Shown: piece by piece, positions 1-6,827 of the stretch
Numbering within the stretch: the first letter of the stretch is position 1
How the letters are laid out: the number at the start of each line of letters is the position of its first letter
Assembly (NCBI RefSeq): GCF_019968905.1
Contig: NZ_CP079946.1
Location: forward strand, 6,669,356 to 6,733,355
Length of the DNA stretch: 64,000 nt
Direction: 5' to 3'
DNA from: Corallococcus sp. EGB
GTDB lineage: Bacteria; Myxococcota; Myxococcia; Myxococcales; Myxococcaceae
Notes under the pieces: model-generated
Seen by the model: the letters and a program-made list of their open reading frames with translations, nothing else
Told to the model about the DNA's origin: nothing
Database searches by the model: none
Position numbers and translations under genes: made by a program

Positions 1-1515
1 CATGCGGCGCATCTGGGAGCCGTTCGCGTCTGCTTCCGGGGCCGCCATGGGGGCGCGGGGCGCGGGCCCCCGCTCGCGCTCCACCGGCATGCGGCGCATC
101 TTCGAACCGTTCGCGTCGCCTTCGGGCAAGACCACGGGCGCGCGGGGCGCGGGCCCCACGGACGCCCCCCGCTCCTCCCCAGGAGCCGGACGCGGACGTC
201 CGCCGGGTGCCGGGCTCGCACCCGGCGCCCCGTCACGGCTGGAGGCCGCACCCGCGCGGCGGGCCGCGCGCTCGGCCATGAAGTCTCGCCGGGCCCCGGA
301 ATCCCCCGCCGCGTCGGCAGCGGCGGCGCCGCCGCGAAGCGACTTGGGAGCCCGGAGCGCGGGCGCTCGCGACGGATCCGGCGCGGTGGTGCGCAGGCCT
401 TCGCGAGGCGCGAGGCCCCCCGGACGTGCGGCTCCCGGCGCCGCGGGACGCGCACCCGGCGACGCGGGCCCCGCGCCTGGCGCCGCGGGACGGGCACCCG
501 GCGCCGGCGCGGGCTTGCGCGCTCCCGGCGGCGGCGGCAGCACGGCGGAGGGGCGCGGCGGCGGCGCGGTCAGCCGAACGGGCCGCTCGATGAGGCCGCG
601 CACGGCCAGCCGCTCCAGGTCCATCACGATGTCGGTGCGTCCACCGTCGCCCCGGGCCGTGGGCCGAGAGCGCTCCTCGCGCACCCACTTCGCCACCAGG
701 TGGCCGAACTCGCCGCGGTGCTTCTCCAGCATGCGCGCGGCGAACTCCGGGGACTGCGCGACGCAGGCACGCGCCAATCGCTGCACGCCCGCGCTGCGGA
801 TGGCCCCCGCCAGACGGGTGAAGCCCTCGTGCAGGTTGAGCTGCGCGCGCGCGTCCTCTTCCGGGAGCTTGCGCGGCGCATTGGCCGCCACGGACTTGCT
901 CGCCAGTTGGAGCAGGTCCGGCGGCAGCGACTCCATGAGCCCGTTCCGTTCCTCCTCGGGCAGTCCCGCCAGCGCGGGGCCGAGCACGCGCGCGCCCAGG
1001 CGATCACTCACCGTGAGCAGCTCACGGGTCTGGAGGTTGAGCACGTCCGCGAACTTGAAGCCCGCGGACTGGCCGGCGACCTCGCGCGCCAGCGCCTCCT
1101 CCAGCTTCCAGCGGATGATGTCCAGGATCTGGGGCCGCACCTCGCGGGTGAGCTTCACGCGCGAGGGCGGCAGGTGGCCACGCACCGCCTCCGCCATGTT
1201 GCCGGGCAGCGCGCGCAGCGTGACCTCCACCAGCGCGGCGCGCTCGCGCTGGAGCAGCGCCGCCAGCCGCTCCGGATCCGCGGTCCACAGCTGACCGCGC
1301 CGGTCCTTCATCAGGCGCTTGAGCTCCTGCACCACCGCGGGCAGGCGCTTCTCGCGCGGAATCTGGAGGATCTCCTGCGCGCGGTGGCGCAGGAGCGCGC
1401 TCTCTTCGTCGGGCAGGTGCTCCAGCGCCGCCGTGCTCTCCTGGCCCCCGAAGGTGACCGCGGTGAGCAGCATCATGGTCTGGCGCTTGCTGAGCGAGGT
1501 GAAGAAGGAATCCAA
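1..1515 (-). CDS. FliG-like type III secretion cluster protein (3' end outside window)
   Basis: The frame is open from 1515 to the left edge (505 residues seen, no stop reached). I chose the TTG at 1515: GAGGTG lies just upstream, the codon two before it is an in-frame TGA, and the protein then begins with a regular helical region. Residues 1-330 are helical and leucine-rich; a stretch near residue 75 (LLQRERAALVEVTLRALP) resembles the helical repeats of the flagellar switch protein FliG. Residues 330-505 are Pro/Ala/Gly/Arg-rich and probably disordered, ending in an in-frame 29-residue repeat. It follows sctJ on the same strand, where FliF/SctJ-type rings meet FliG/SctK-type cytoplasmic components, so a sorting-platform role is plausible. 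The family assignment is inference; an unrelated T3SS regulator is the alternative. Confidence 0.6.
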   Translation of the reverse strand, partial: MDSFFTSLSKRQTMMLLTAVTFGGQESTAALEHLPDEESALLRHRAQEILQIPREKRLPAVVQELKRLMKDRRGQLWTADPERLAALLQRERAALVEVTLRALPGNMAEAVRGHLPPSRVKLTREVRPQILDIIRWKLEEALAREVAGQSAGFKFADVLNLQTRELLTVSDRLGARVLGPALAGLPEEERNGLMESLPPDLLQLASKSVAANAPRKLPEEDARAQLNLHEGFTRLAGAIRSAGVQRLARACVAQSPEFAARMLEKHRGEFGHLVAKWVREERSRPTARGDGGRTDIVMDLERLAVRGLIERPVRLTAPPPRPSAVLPPPPGARKPAPAPGARPAAPGAGPASPGARPAAPGAARPGGLAPREGLRTTAPDPSRAPALRAPKSLRGGAAAADAAGDSGARRDFMAERAARRAGAASSRDGAPGASPAPGGRPRPAPGEERGASVGPAPRAPVVLPEGDANGSKMRRMPVERERGPAPRAPMAAPEADANGSQMRRM

Positions 1516-1525
1516 CGGTCACCTC

Positions 1526-1616
1526 GCGGGCCCCCAGGTGGCCCGCTGAAGATGAGAAGACGCGTCCCCAGCCTTGTAAGGACGCGCCCCGCGGTCCGCC
1601 CCAGGAGGGCCGCGGG
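1526..1616 (-). promoter_or_regulatory. Three tandem stem-loops between sctJ and the FliG-like gene
   Basis: Read on the minus strand, three hairpins follow the sctJ stop codon. Arms are 1610-1616 with 1588-1594 (CCCGCGG/CCGCGGG plus an inner GG/CC), 1580-1586 with 1561-1567 (CGCGTCC/GGACGCG, perfect), and 1540-1546 with 1526-1532 (GCGGGCC/GGCCCGC, perfect). None has a clean T-run, so they look more like mRNA-stabilising or attenuating structures than a full terminator. They are directly visible; their function is inferred. Confidence 0.5.
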
Positions 1617-1631
1617 AAGCGACGTGCGGGA

Positions 1632-2453
1632 CTACTCCGTGCGACCTCCTCGCGCACGCGCCGGACGCGCCGCCGCGGCGGGGGCGGCGCCCCCCGAGCC
1701 CCCGCGCATGAAGGTCCACGCGGTGACGCCCATCATCGCGAGGATGAGCGCGAACGCGCCGCCGAGGATCATCTTGAACGTGCTGGCGCTGGCCGCCGTC
1801 ATGCGCACGCCGAGCACGTCCTGCAGGCGGTTGGTCTCCGTGGTCTCCGCCGTGGGGGCCATGGCCTCCGTCATCAGGACCGTGACGGCCTCCGGCTTGA
1901 GCTCCGACACGGAGCTGGCGACGAACTGCTTCACCGCGTCCACGGTGACGGGGGGCTTGCCGCCCTCGACCGTGCGGTACTTGATGAACACGGAGGCGGA
2001 CGGCAGCGGCCGGTTCTCCGGCTGCGACAGGTCGTTGTTCTCCGGCACCATCACGATGGCCCGCGCCTCCAGCACGCCGTCAATCTGGTTGAGCGCGTTG
2101 GAGACCTCACCCGCCATGGCCTTGAGGAGCATGGCGCGCTCCTCCGTGGCGGTGGGCACCATGCTGCCCTTGGCGAAGTGGGACAGGCCCTTCTCCACCG
2201 GGCGCGGCAGCGAGTTGCGCTTCAGGAGCTCCGCGGCCTGCGCGGCGTCGCCCTTGGGGACGACGATGGTGAAGCGCACTTCGTTGCCGCCCTCCGCCTT
2301 CTCCTTCTTGGCGTTGATGCCGTTCTTGCTGAGCAGGACGTAGATTTCGTTGGCGTCCGCCTCCGTCAGCTCGTGCTGCAGCTCGATGGAGCAGCCGGTG
2401 AGGAACAGCAGGGCGAGGAGCGGGGCGGCGAAGACGGGCGTTCGGCGAGTCAT
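1632..2453 (-). CDS. sctJ: Type III secretion inner-membrane ring lipoprotein SctJ
   Basis: This 273-residue protein is the EscJ/YscJ/HrcJ family component that forms the inner-membrane ring of the injectisome. It starts with a lipoprotein signal ending in the lipobox FLTGC. The mature N-terminus (SIELQHELTEADANEIYVLL) is typical of the family, followed by the ring-building domain with its VLEARAIVMVPE and PSASVFIKYR strands. A single membrane segment lies near residues 225-250 (FKMILGGAFALILAMMGVTAW), then a short basic Ala-rich tail. Length is close to that of other SctJ proteins. It lies downstream of sctI and is separated from it by a strong stem-loop. The assignment is confident; which secretion subtype it belongs to cannot be judged from this gene alone. 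Confidence 0.93.
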   Translation of the reverse strand: MTRRTPVFAAPLLALLFLTGCSIELQHELTEADANEIYVLLSKNGINAKKEKAEGGNEVRFTIVVPKGDAAQAAELLKRNSLPRPVEKGLSHFAKGSMVPTATEERAMLLKAMAGEVSNALNQIDGVLEARAIVMVPENNDLSQPENRPLPSASVFIKYRTVEGGKPPVTVDAVKQFVASSVSELKPEAVTVLMTEAMAPTAETTETNRLQDVLGVRMTAASASTFKMILGGAFALILAMMGVTAWTFMRGGSGGAAPAAAARPARARGGRTE

Positions 2454-2490
2454 GGGCGCGCGTAGCTTAACAGGGCCCTTGCAAAACGCG

Positions 2491-2530
2491 GAAGGGCGCC
2501 CCCTCCCGAGACCGGGAGGGACCGCCCTTC
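2491..2530 (-). terminator. Two-tier stem-loop between sctI and sctJ
   Basis: Outer arms 2491-2498 and 2523-2530 (GAAGGGCG/CGCCCTTC) enclose inner arms 2501-2508 and 2513-2520 (CCCTCCCG/CGGGAGGG) around an AGAC loop. All 16 base pairs are Watson-Crick, with a two-nucleotide internal loop on each side. On the minus strand the helix is followed after a few bases by TTTT. Because sctJ continues on the same strand, it is more likely a partial terminator or mRNA 3'-end stabiliser for sctI than an operon end. Confidence 0.65.
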
Positions 2531-2560
2531 ACATGCCGCCATGGCCCGGCGGGTGGGACT

Positions 2561-3121
2561 TCAGACCTGCGTCTTGACGACGTCCTTCAGGCCGCTGGTG
2601 GCCTTCTCGACGACCTTCGACGTGAGGTCGAGCTCCTGCGAGTACTTGTACATGGACGCCTGGAGGCCGAGCAGCTCCGCGTTGGACATGTTCTTGCCGG
2701 AGGAGGCCTCCTTGATCAGCTTGTCCATGCTGACCTGGCCCTTCTCCAGGCCGGAGACGAGGTCGGACACCATGCCGCCCGACTTGGTCGTCTTCGAGGC
2801 TTCCGCCTTCGCGTCCACGGGCTCGGCACCCTTGGCGGTGGCCGGCTGCTGGGCGGCGCTGCTCACCTTGTTCAGGTTGGCCTTCTCCGCCTTGTTGACG
2901 GTCTCCACCTGACGGACGGAGTCCACCTTCTGGGCGGCCTGCGCGGCCTGGGCCTTGTTCACGTTCTGGGCGGCGTCCACCTGGCCGGCGCCCTGCGCCT
3001 TGTCAGCGAGAACTCCGTCGAACTTCGACGCGCCCGTCTTCTGCGTCTGCTGCGCGCCCTGGTCCTGCAGCTTTTGCTGCGCCACCTGCGCCGCGGAGAT
3101 GCCGCTCATCGGAGCCGCCAT
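2561..3121 (-). CDS. sctI: Type III secretion inner rod protein SctI
   Basis: This 186-residue protein has an Ala/Gln/Lys-rich, probably flexible N-terminal two thirds. Its C-terminus (LLGLQASMYKYSQELDLTSK, then VVEKATSGLKDVVKTQV) matches the conserved end of EscI/YscI/HrpB inner rod proteins, where this helix packs in the lumen of the basal body. The ATG at 3121 is chosen over an upstream in-frame ATG because AAGGAGGG sits at ideal spacing. It is longer than typical SctI proteins (about 80-130 residues), the excess being N-terminal. Its first 119 nucleotides overlap the 3' end of the sigma-factor gene in another frame. A strong stem-loop follows the gene, which would suit a subunit needed in more copies than SctJ. 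Confidence 0.8.
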   Translation of the reverse strand: MAAPMSGISAAQVAQQKLQDQGAQQTQKTGASKFDGVLADKAQGAGQVDAAQNVNKAQAAQAAQKVDSVRQVETVNKAEKANLNKVSSAAQQPATAKGAEPVDAKAEASKTTKSGGMVSDLVSGLEKGQVSMDKLIKEASSGKNMSNAELLGLQASMYKYSQELDLTSKVVEKATSGLKDVVKTQV

Positions 3122-3839
3122 GTGACACCCTCCTTGCATCCGTCGAGGCGGGAGGGAGTTCCTCCTCCTCGTTCAAGAGTTCCTTGAGCCGATCAATGGC
3201 CCGCGCATGAAGCCGCGACGCCCAGCTCTTCGACTGCCCGATCTCCGCTCCTGCCTCTTCCAACGTGCGTCCCTGGAAGTAATAGCCCTGCAGGAGCTTG
3301 CGCTCTTTCTCCGGAAGCTTCTCGATGGCCGAGCGCACCCGGTTCTTCAACTGCTCCATCTCCAGGCGCTGATCCGCCGGGAGTGACTCATCCACGTAGC
3401 CCGCCGCCTCCGCCCCTTCCGCCCCCGCTGCAAAAACAGCCGCGAGGCCCGCCACGGCATCCGAGATGTCACCAATATCATCGTCGAATGACGACCCGCG
3501 GTTGCTTGCGCCCTGCTCGCGGTCGGCAAGATTTCCCAGATACGCCGTCGCGCGCTCGCCCTGGTAGGCGGTGCGGGCGTCCGCGCCCCGCAGGACCCCC
3601 ATCTTCCTCAGACCGTCGAAGATGGCGCCCTTGATGCGATAGTGGGCAAAGGTAAGGAAGTTGGCGCCCACCTTGGGGTCGAAGCGCTCGGCGGCTTCGA
3701 GGAGGCCAATCTGCCCATAGGCCAGCAGTTCATCCAGCTCCAGCTGGGCATTGAACTGCTTGCGCACGGTGGCCGCGAGCGACCGCACGTACGGGCCGTA
3801 CTTCTCCAGGATGACCTTCCTGTCTTCACCCAGAGGCAA
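3003..3839 (-). CDS. Sigma-28 (FliA/WhiG-like) RNA polymerase sigma factor in the T3SS operon
   Basis: A 278-residue sigma-70 family protein. Region 2 spans about residues 12-80 (LDELLAYGQIGLLEAAERFD, FLTFAHYRIKGAIFDGLRKM), the FliA/WhiG/SigB-type pattern. An acidic Ala-rich linker replaces a clear region 3, and region 4 lies near residues 165-225 (IEKLPEKERKLLQGYYFQG, then a helix-turn-helix SKSWASRLHARAIDRLKELL). After residue about 230 the tail is low in family similarity and overlaps sctI. The start is uncertain: TTG at 3839 is the first available, four codons after the in-frame stop of the upstream gene. It presumably directs transcription of T3SS or effector genes, as FliA does for late flagellar genes, but target promoters are unknown. 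Confidence 0.85.
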   Translation of the reverse strand: MPLGEDRKVILEKYGPYVRSLAATVRKQFNAQLELDELLAYGQIGLLEAAERFDPKVGANFLTFAHYRIKGAIFDGLRKMGVLRGADARTAYQGERATAYLGNLADREQGASNRGSSFDDDIGDISDAVAGLAAVFAAGAEGAEAAGYVDESLPADQRLEMEQLKNRVRSAIEKLPEKERKLLQGYYFQGRTLEEAGAEIGQSKSWASRLHARAIDRLKELLNEEEELPPASTDARRVSHGGSDERHLRGAGGAAKAAGPGRAADAEDGRVEVRRSSR

Positions 3840-3848
3840 GCGGCGCGC

Positions 3849-4244
3849 TCACTCGGCCTTGGACCACAGCCGCTCGAGAACCTGGTTCAGCCGGGGATCG
3901 TCCTGCAGCGCCCCGGCGATGCGGCCCGTAAGGGCAGCGGACTTCATGTTCAACTTCTCCTGGAGCACTTCGGAGACGAGCGCCTTCGTCGCCTCCTCCT
4001 TGCTCTTGAAGCCCCCATTCTTGAGCCGCTTGGCGATGGCGAGTGCCTGCGCCGCGATCGGATCCGTGGCCTGGGGGCCCTGGACGTTGCTGGAGCCTAC
4101 CAGACCCGAAGGCCCGACGAGCGACTCCGTGCGGTCCACCTTGCCGCCAAAGGACGCGCCAGAGGCGCCCGATGGACCGGACGCCCCCTTGACACCGCCC
4201 GCGCGGCCCTTCCCACCCCCACGTCCGACTCCACCGACAGCCAT
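3849..4244 (-). CDS. Hypothetical protein preceding the sigma factor (possible partner)
   Basis: 131 residues. The first half is Gly/Ser/Lys-rich and low complexity (begins MAVGGVGRGGGKGRAGGVKG). The second half is helical (AQALAIAKRLKNGGFKSKEE, then ATKALVSEVLQEKLNMK and a final helix with NQVLERLWSKAE). It lies in the same reading frame as the sigma gene, separated from it by one TGA and three codons. An extended N-terminus, helical C-terminus and position next to a sigma-28 factor recall anti-sigma FlgM, and LKNGGFKSKEEATKALVSEV is loosely similar to the FlgM sigma-binding segment, but this is weak. A secreted or chaperone role in the T3SS is equally possible. The gene is supported by frame, codon use and operon position; the function is not known. 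Confidence 0.6.
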   Translation of the reverse strand: MAVGGVGRGGGKGRAGGVKGASGPSGASGASFGGKVDRTESLVGPSGLVGSSNVQGPQATDPIAAQALAIAKRLKNGGFKSKEEATKALVSEVLQEKLNMKSAALTGRIAGALQDDPRLNQVLERLWSKAE

Positions 4245-4269
4245 CGACGTACCTCCTTCTTCTCAGCGA

Positions 4270-4704
4270 CTACTTCTTCGGCGGAGGCAGGGCCCCCGCT
4301 TCCTTCGCCTGGATGAGCGCCTGGGCCAGCTTCGCGCCGTCGCTGTCCGGCTCCAGGTCGATGGCGGCCTTCAGTTCCTTGAGGGCCTCCGGCACCTTGC
4401 CCATGAACAGCAGGGCTTCACCGGCGTGCGCCCGCGGCAGCGACGACAGGGGCGCGAGCCGCTGGGCGACGCGATAGGCCGCGAGGGCCTTGTCGTGCTT
4501 GCCCTGCGCGAACTCCACGGCGCCCAGACCGATCTGGGGCACCTCGCTCTTGGGCATGAGCGCGGCGGCGCCGACGAAGACCTCCTTGGCCTTGTCGAAG
4601 TGCCCCATGTCCAGCCACAGGTAGCCGGACTCCAGCAGGACCATGGCCGGCTGACGCGCCAGGGGCACGAGGCTGTTGGCAATCTCCGAAGGGGTCTCCG
4701 CCAT
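4270..4704 (-). CDS. TPR protein, probable type III secretion chaperone
   Basis: 144 residues from the ATG at 4704, chosen because AGGAAAGGAAG lies upstream and the region before it carries a stem-loop. The protein is built of about three tetratricopeptide repeats, for example ESGYLWLDMGHFDKAKEVFV, IGLGAVEFAQGKHDKALAAY and HAGEALLFMGKVPEALKELK, each with the usual small and aromatic positions. Short TPR proteins of this size (SctG/YscG and LcrH/SycD classes) bind needle subunits or translocators in the cytoplasm. It sits directly after the 187-residue unknown gene, which could be its client. TPR fold confidence is high; chaperone role is inferred from context. Confidence 0.75.
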   Translation of the reverse strand: MAETPSEIANSLVPLARQPAMVLLESGYLWLDMGHFDKAKEVFVGAAALMPKSEVPQIGLGAVEFAQGKHDKALAAYRVAQRLAPLSSLPRAHAGEALLFMGKVPEALKELKAAIDLEPDSDGAKLAQALIQAKEAGALPPPKK

Positions 4705-4739
4705 GGACGTCGCGCTTCCTTTCCTGTCGCCGGAAGCAC

Positions 4740-4767
4740 GGAAGGCGGCCGTCGAGGGCCGCCTTCC
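4740..4767 (-). promoter_or_regulatory. Perfect 11-bp stem-loop upstream of the TPR gene
   Basis: Arms 4740-4750 and 4757-4767 (GGAAGGCGGCC/GGCCGCCTTCC) pair perfectly around a six-base loop. It lies between the stop of the 187-residue gene (4800) and the TPR start (4704). No T-run follows on the minus strand, so it may act as an mRNA 3'-stabilising or processing element. Confidence 0.5.
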
Positions 4768-4799
4768 TTGCACCGGTCAGATTCCGCCGTCCGTGAAGA

Positions 4800-5363
4800 C
4801 TAGCGGATGTTGCCGATGGAGTTCTTGGTCGTATCGTGCCGCGACTTCATCACGTTGGAAACAGCCGTGAAGATCTGCGACTCGTGCTGCATCGCGGACT
4901 GCATGTTCAGCAGCTTGACGTTGTCGTCCATCATCGTCTTGAGGCTGCTGTTCGCGTTGAGCTGGTCACCCACGCTGCCGCCAGCGCTGGTGCCGCCGAC
5001 GCTGGTGCCCAGCGCGGTGGAGCTGCCGCCCGTGGGCATGCCCGTGCCGACGCCGGGCAGGTTGGTGGTGGGCACCGCGCCGGCGCCGGTGTTCATCACG
5101 CCCACGTACGGGCCGCCCTGCATGCCGGAGCCGGAGGCGCCGGAGAAGGTCTGGGCGGAGGAGACAGCGGCGGAGACGATGCCCGCGCCGGGGACGAAGC
5201 CCGCAACCGCGCCCACGCCAGCGCCCACCGCGCCGACGGTGCTGTTCAGGCCGTTCTGCACGCGCGCGCCAAAGCTCGTGTTCGGCGTCTGCCGAGCCGT
5301 GGTCATCTGGGTGTTCATGCGCAGGTTCGGACCCATCATGCCGCTGTCGATCTTGACGCTCAT
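4800..5363 (-). CDS. Hypothetical T3SS-operon protein, Gly/Ser/Thr-rich with helical C-terminus
   Basis: 187 residues from ATG 5363, preceded by GGAGG. Residues 1-35 are polar; 40-75 form a hydrophobic Gly/Ala/Val segment (TVGAVGAGVGAVAGFVPGAG); 75-135 are Gly/Thr/Ser-rich. The last 45 residues form an amphipathic helix (MMDDNVKLLNMQSAMQHESQ, then FTAVSNVMKSRHDTTKNSIG). A glycine-rich hydrophobic middle with a terminal helix is compatible with a secreted or membrane-interacting T3SS substrate or a needle-related subunit, but I recognise no family. The TPR chaperone-like gene follows immediately and stem-loops flank the gene on both sides. Function is unassigned. Confidence 0.55.
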   Translation of the reverse strand: MSVKIDSGMMGPNLRMNTQMTTARQTPNTSFGARVQNGLNSTVGAVGAGVGAVAGFVPGAGIVSAAVSSAQTFSGASGSGMQGGPYVGVMNTGAGAVPTTNLPGVGTGMPTGGSSTALGTSVGGTSAGGSVGDQLNANSSLKTMMDDNVKLLNMQSAMQHESQIFTAVSNVMKSRHDTTKNSIGNIR

Positions 5364-5402
5364 TTCAGCCTCCGCGCTGGTGCCAGCGTTGATTCAAAAG
5401 GG

Positions 5403-5426
5403 GAGCCAGGGATCATCCCGTGGCTC
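5403..5426 (-). terminator. Stem-loop between the first and second genes of the T3SS operon
   Basis: Arms 5403-5411 and 5417-5426 (GAGCCAGGG/CCCGTGGCTC, one bulged base) surround a five-base loop. On the minus strand the helix is followed by CCCTTTTG, which resembles a weak intrinsic terminator. Operon genes continue downstream, so partial termination or attenuation is more likely than an operon end. Confidence 0.45.
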
Positions 5427-5504
5427 TTTCAATGGATTATCGGGAGAGCCGGCCGCCGGTTGCCTGCTGGTGACAAGAAATCGTCCAGCCCCCGGAAAAG
5501 CCTG

Positions 5505-5789
5505 TTATTTCCGGCCCTTGGACTGCTTCGATTCCGCGACGAGCTTCTCGCGGACGTCCACGAGCAGGGTGAGCAGTTCCTCGGAGCGCGCGATCGCAGC
5601 CTGGGCCTTCTTGCCGATCTCCGCACGGGGCCCCTTGAGGTCGGTGAGCCCCGCCTTGACGGGCGCGAAGAGCGCCTGGATGTCGTTGGCGGAGGCCTTC
5701 TCGATGAAGGTCTCGACGGCGGGATAGGACGGGGCAGGCAGTTCCTGGGGCTGGGGCTGCGGCGCGGAGGGCCTGGCGGGCGGGGGCAT
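5505..5789 (-). CDS. Small hypothetical protein, first gene of the T3SS operon
   Basis: 94 residues from the ATG at 5789, chosen over an upstream in-frame start because AGGAGA precedes it and the region before has no protein-like character. Residues 1-25 are Pro/Gln-rich; the remainder is helical and charged (VETFIEKASANDIQALFAPV, KKAQAAIARSEELLTLLVDV) with a Lys-rich end. The size and helical nature would suit a small T3SS accessory or chaperone, but no motif allows a name. It is the most upstream minus-strand gene of the cluster, and the 280-bp gap to the divergent gene at 6070 must hold the operon promoter unless transcription begins internally. Confidence 0.5.
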   Translation of the reverse strand: MPPPARPSAPQPQPQELPAPSYPAVETFIEKASANDIQALFAPVKAGLTDLKGPRAEIGKKAQAAIARSEELLTLLVDVREKLVAESKQSKGRK

Positions 5790-6069
5790 CGAGGTCACGG
5801 TCTCCTGGCGGAGCGCCAACCCTGCGGCCAGCCTCCGCGCTTTGTCCGGTACGCTAGGTGAATCCCGCACGGGCTTCAAGCACCCCACCCTGCGCCCGGA
5901 GTGCCGGTTGTCGCGTCCAGACCACGCCCCACGGGCCGAGAAGCGAACGGGCATGCACACGGTCTTCCCCCTCGGGCCTGTCCCCTGCCCCTACCGCCCC
6001 TAGCTTTTTCCCAGCGGGAGGCCCCCCAGGGTGCCTCCCGTCCCACTCACATCATCGGGGAGAGATTCC

Positions 6070-6693
6070 ATGAAGAAGCTCATTGGGGTTTTCGCGTCCG
6101 TGGCGCTGCTGGGTTCGGGCGTGGCCTTCGCGCAGGACAGCACGGCGCAGGACTCGCAGCAGCAGTCGTCAACACCCTCTGAAAGCACGCAGGGCTCCTC
6201 CGGCAGCATGCAGGGCTCCTCCGGCAGCAGCATGGGCAGCTCGGATGCCACGGGCGGCTCGGGCTCGTCCTCGTCTTCTTCACACTCGATGGGCTCGTCC
6301 TCGAGCACCATGGGCTCGAACGAGCTGACGGGCCGGGTCGTCAAGAGCGAGGGCAAGAAGGTCTACATCAGCAGCGCGAGCGGCGCGGTGGTGCCGCTGG
6401 ACATCGACAGCAAGACGCAGTTCAACGATCCGAGCCTGAAGAGCGCCAAGAGCCTGAAGGAGGGCCAGGAGATCCGCGCCAGCTTCCAGGTGAAGGACGA
6501 GCGGAACATGGCGACCAGCATCTCGCCGAGCACTGGAACGGGTGGCGCGGGCTCCGACGTGATGTCGCCGGACCAGTCCATCAACGAGGGTACGAAGGAC
6601 CAGACCCAGGAGCAGGGCAGCGGCAAGAGCTCCACGATGAATCCGGATACGGGTTCCAGCACGGGCTCCAGCGGCTCGCCGAAGACCTACTAG
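6070..6693 (+). CDS. Secreted Ser/Gly-rich protein with a small beta domain
   Basis: 207 residues. ATG 6070 follows GGGGAGAG and gives a clear signal peptide (MKKLIGVFASVALLGSGVAF, cleaved after AFA). The mature N-terminus (residues 22-85) is Ser/Gly/Thr-rich. Residues 88-155 form a compact domain (LTGRVVKSEGKKVYISSASG, VPLDIDSKTQF, LKEGQEIRASFQVKDERN) resembling the small beta-barrel domains of periplasmic DUF5666-like proteins. The tail is again Ser/Gly-rich. An inverted repeat at 6016-6039 (GGGAGGC/GCCTCCC) lies in its leader. Export is clear, biochemical role unknown. Confidence 0.75.
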   Translation: MKKLIGVFASVALLGSGVAFAQDSTAQDSQQQSSTPSESTQGSSGSMQGSSGSSMGSSDATGGSGSSSSSSHSMGSSSSTMGSNELTGRVVKSEGKKVYISSASGAVVPLDIDSKTQFNDPSLKSAKSLKEGQEIRASFQVKDERNMATSISPSTGTGGAGSDVMSPDQSINEGTKDQTQEQGSGKSSTMNPDTGSSTGSSGSPKTY

Positions 6694-6747
6694 CGGCTGC
6701 CTCTTCCCTCCCCCTGTTCCTCTCCCGCATGGGAGGGTGACCCGGCT

Positions 6748-6775
6748 CGTGGCCCCGTTCATCAACGGGGCCACG
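6748..6775 (+). terminator. Perfect 12-bp stem-loop, likely terminator
   Basis: Arms 6748-6759 and 6764-6775 (CGTGGCCCCGTT/AACGGGGCCACG) pair perfectly around a CATC loop, 55 bp after the Ser-rich gene. Only short T-clusters follow, so efficiency is uncertain, but position and stability favour a terminator for the gene ending at 6693. Confidence 0.6.
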
Positions 6776-6827
6776 GGCGTCGTCTTCCATGAAGGGAACT
6801 CCGCCCTCGCGACGGAGCTGGAGCGGC

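Noticed and set aside
233-1657. Several overlapping minus-strand frames in place of the FliG-like gene
   Set aside because: Their translations are Arg/Gly/Ala-rich without structure; the continuous frame from TTG 1515 has a regular helical pattern and a ribosome binding site.
6016-6039. GGGAGGC/GCCTCCC hairpin before the Ser-rich gene as a riboswitch
   Set aside because: It is a single short stem of seven pairs with no conserved aptamer-like features; it is mentioned only as a leader hairpin.
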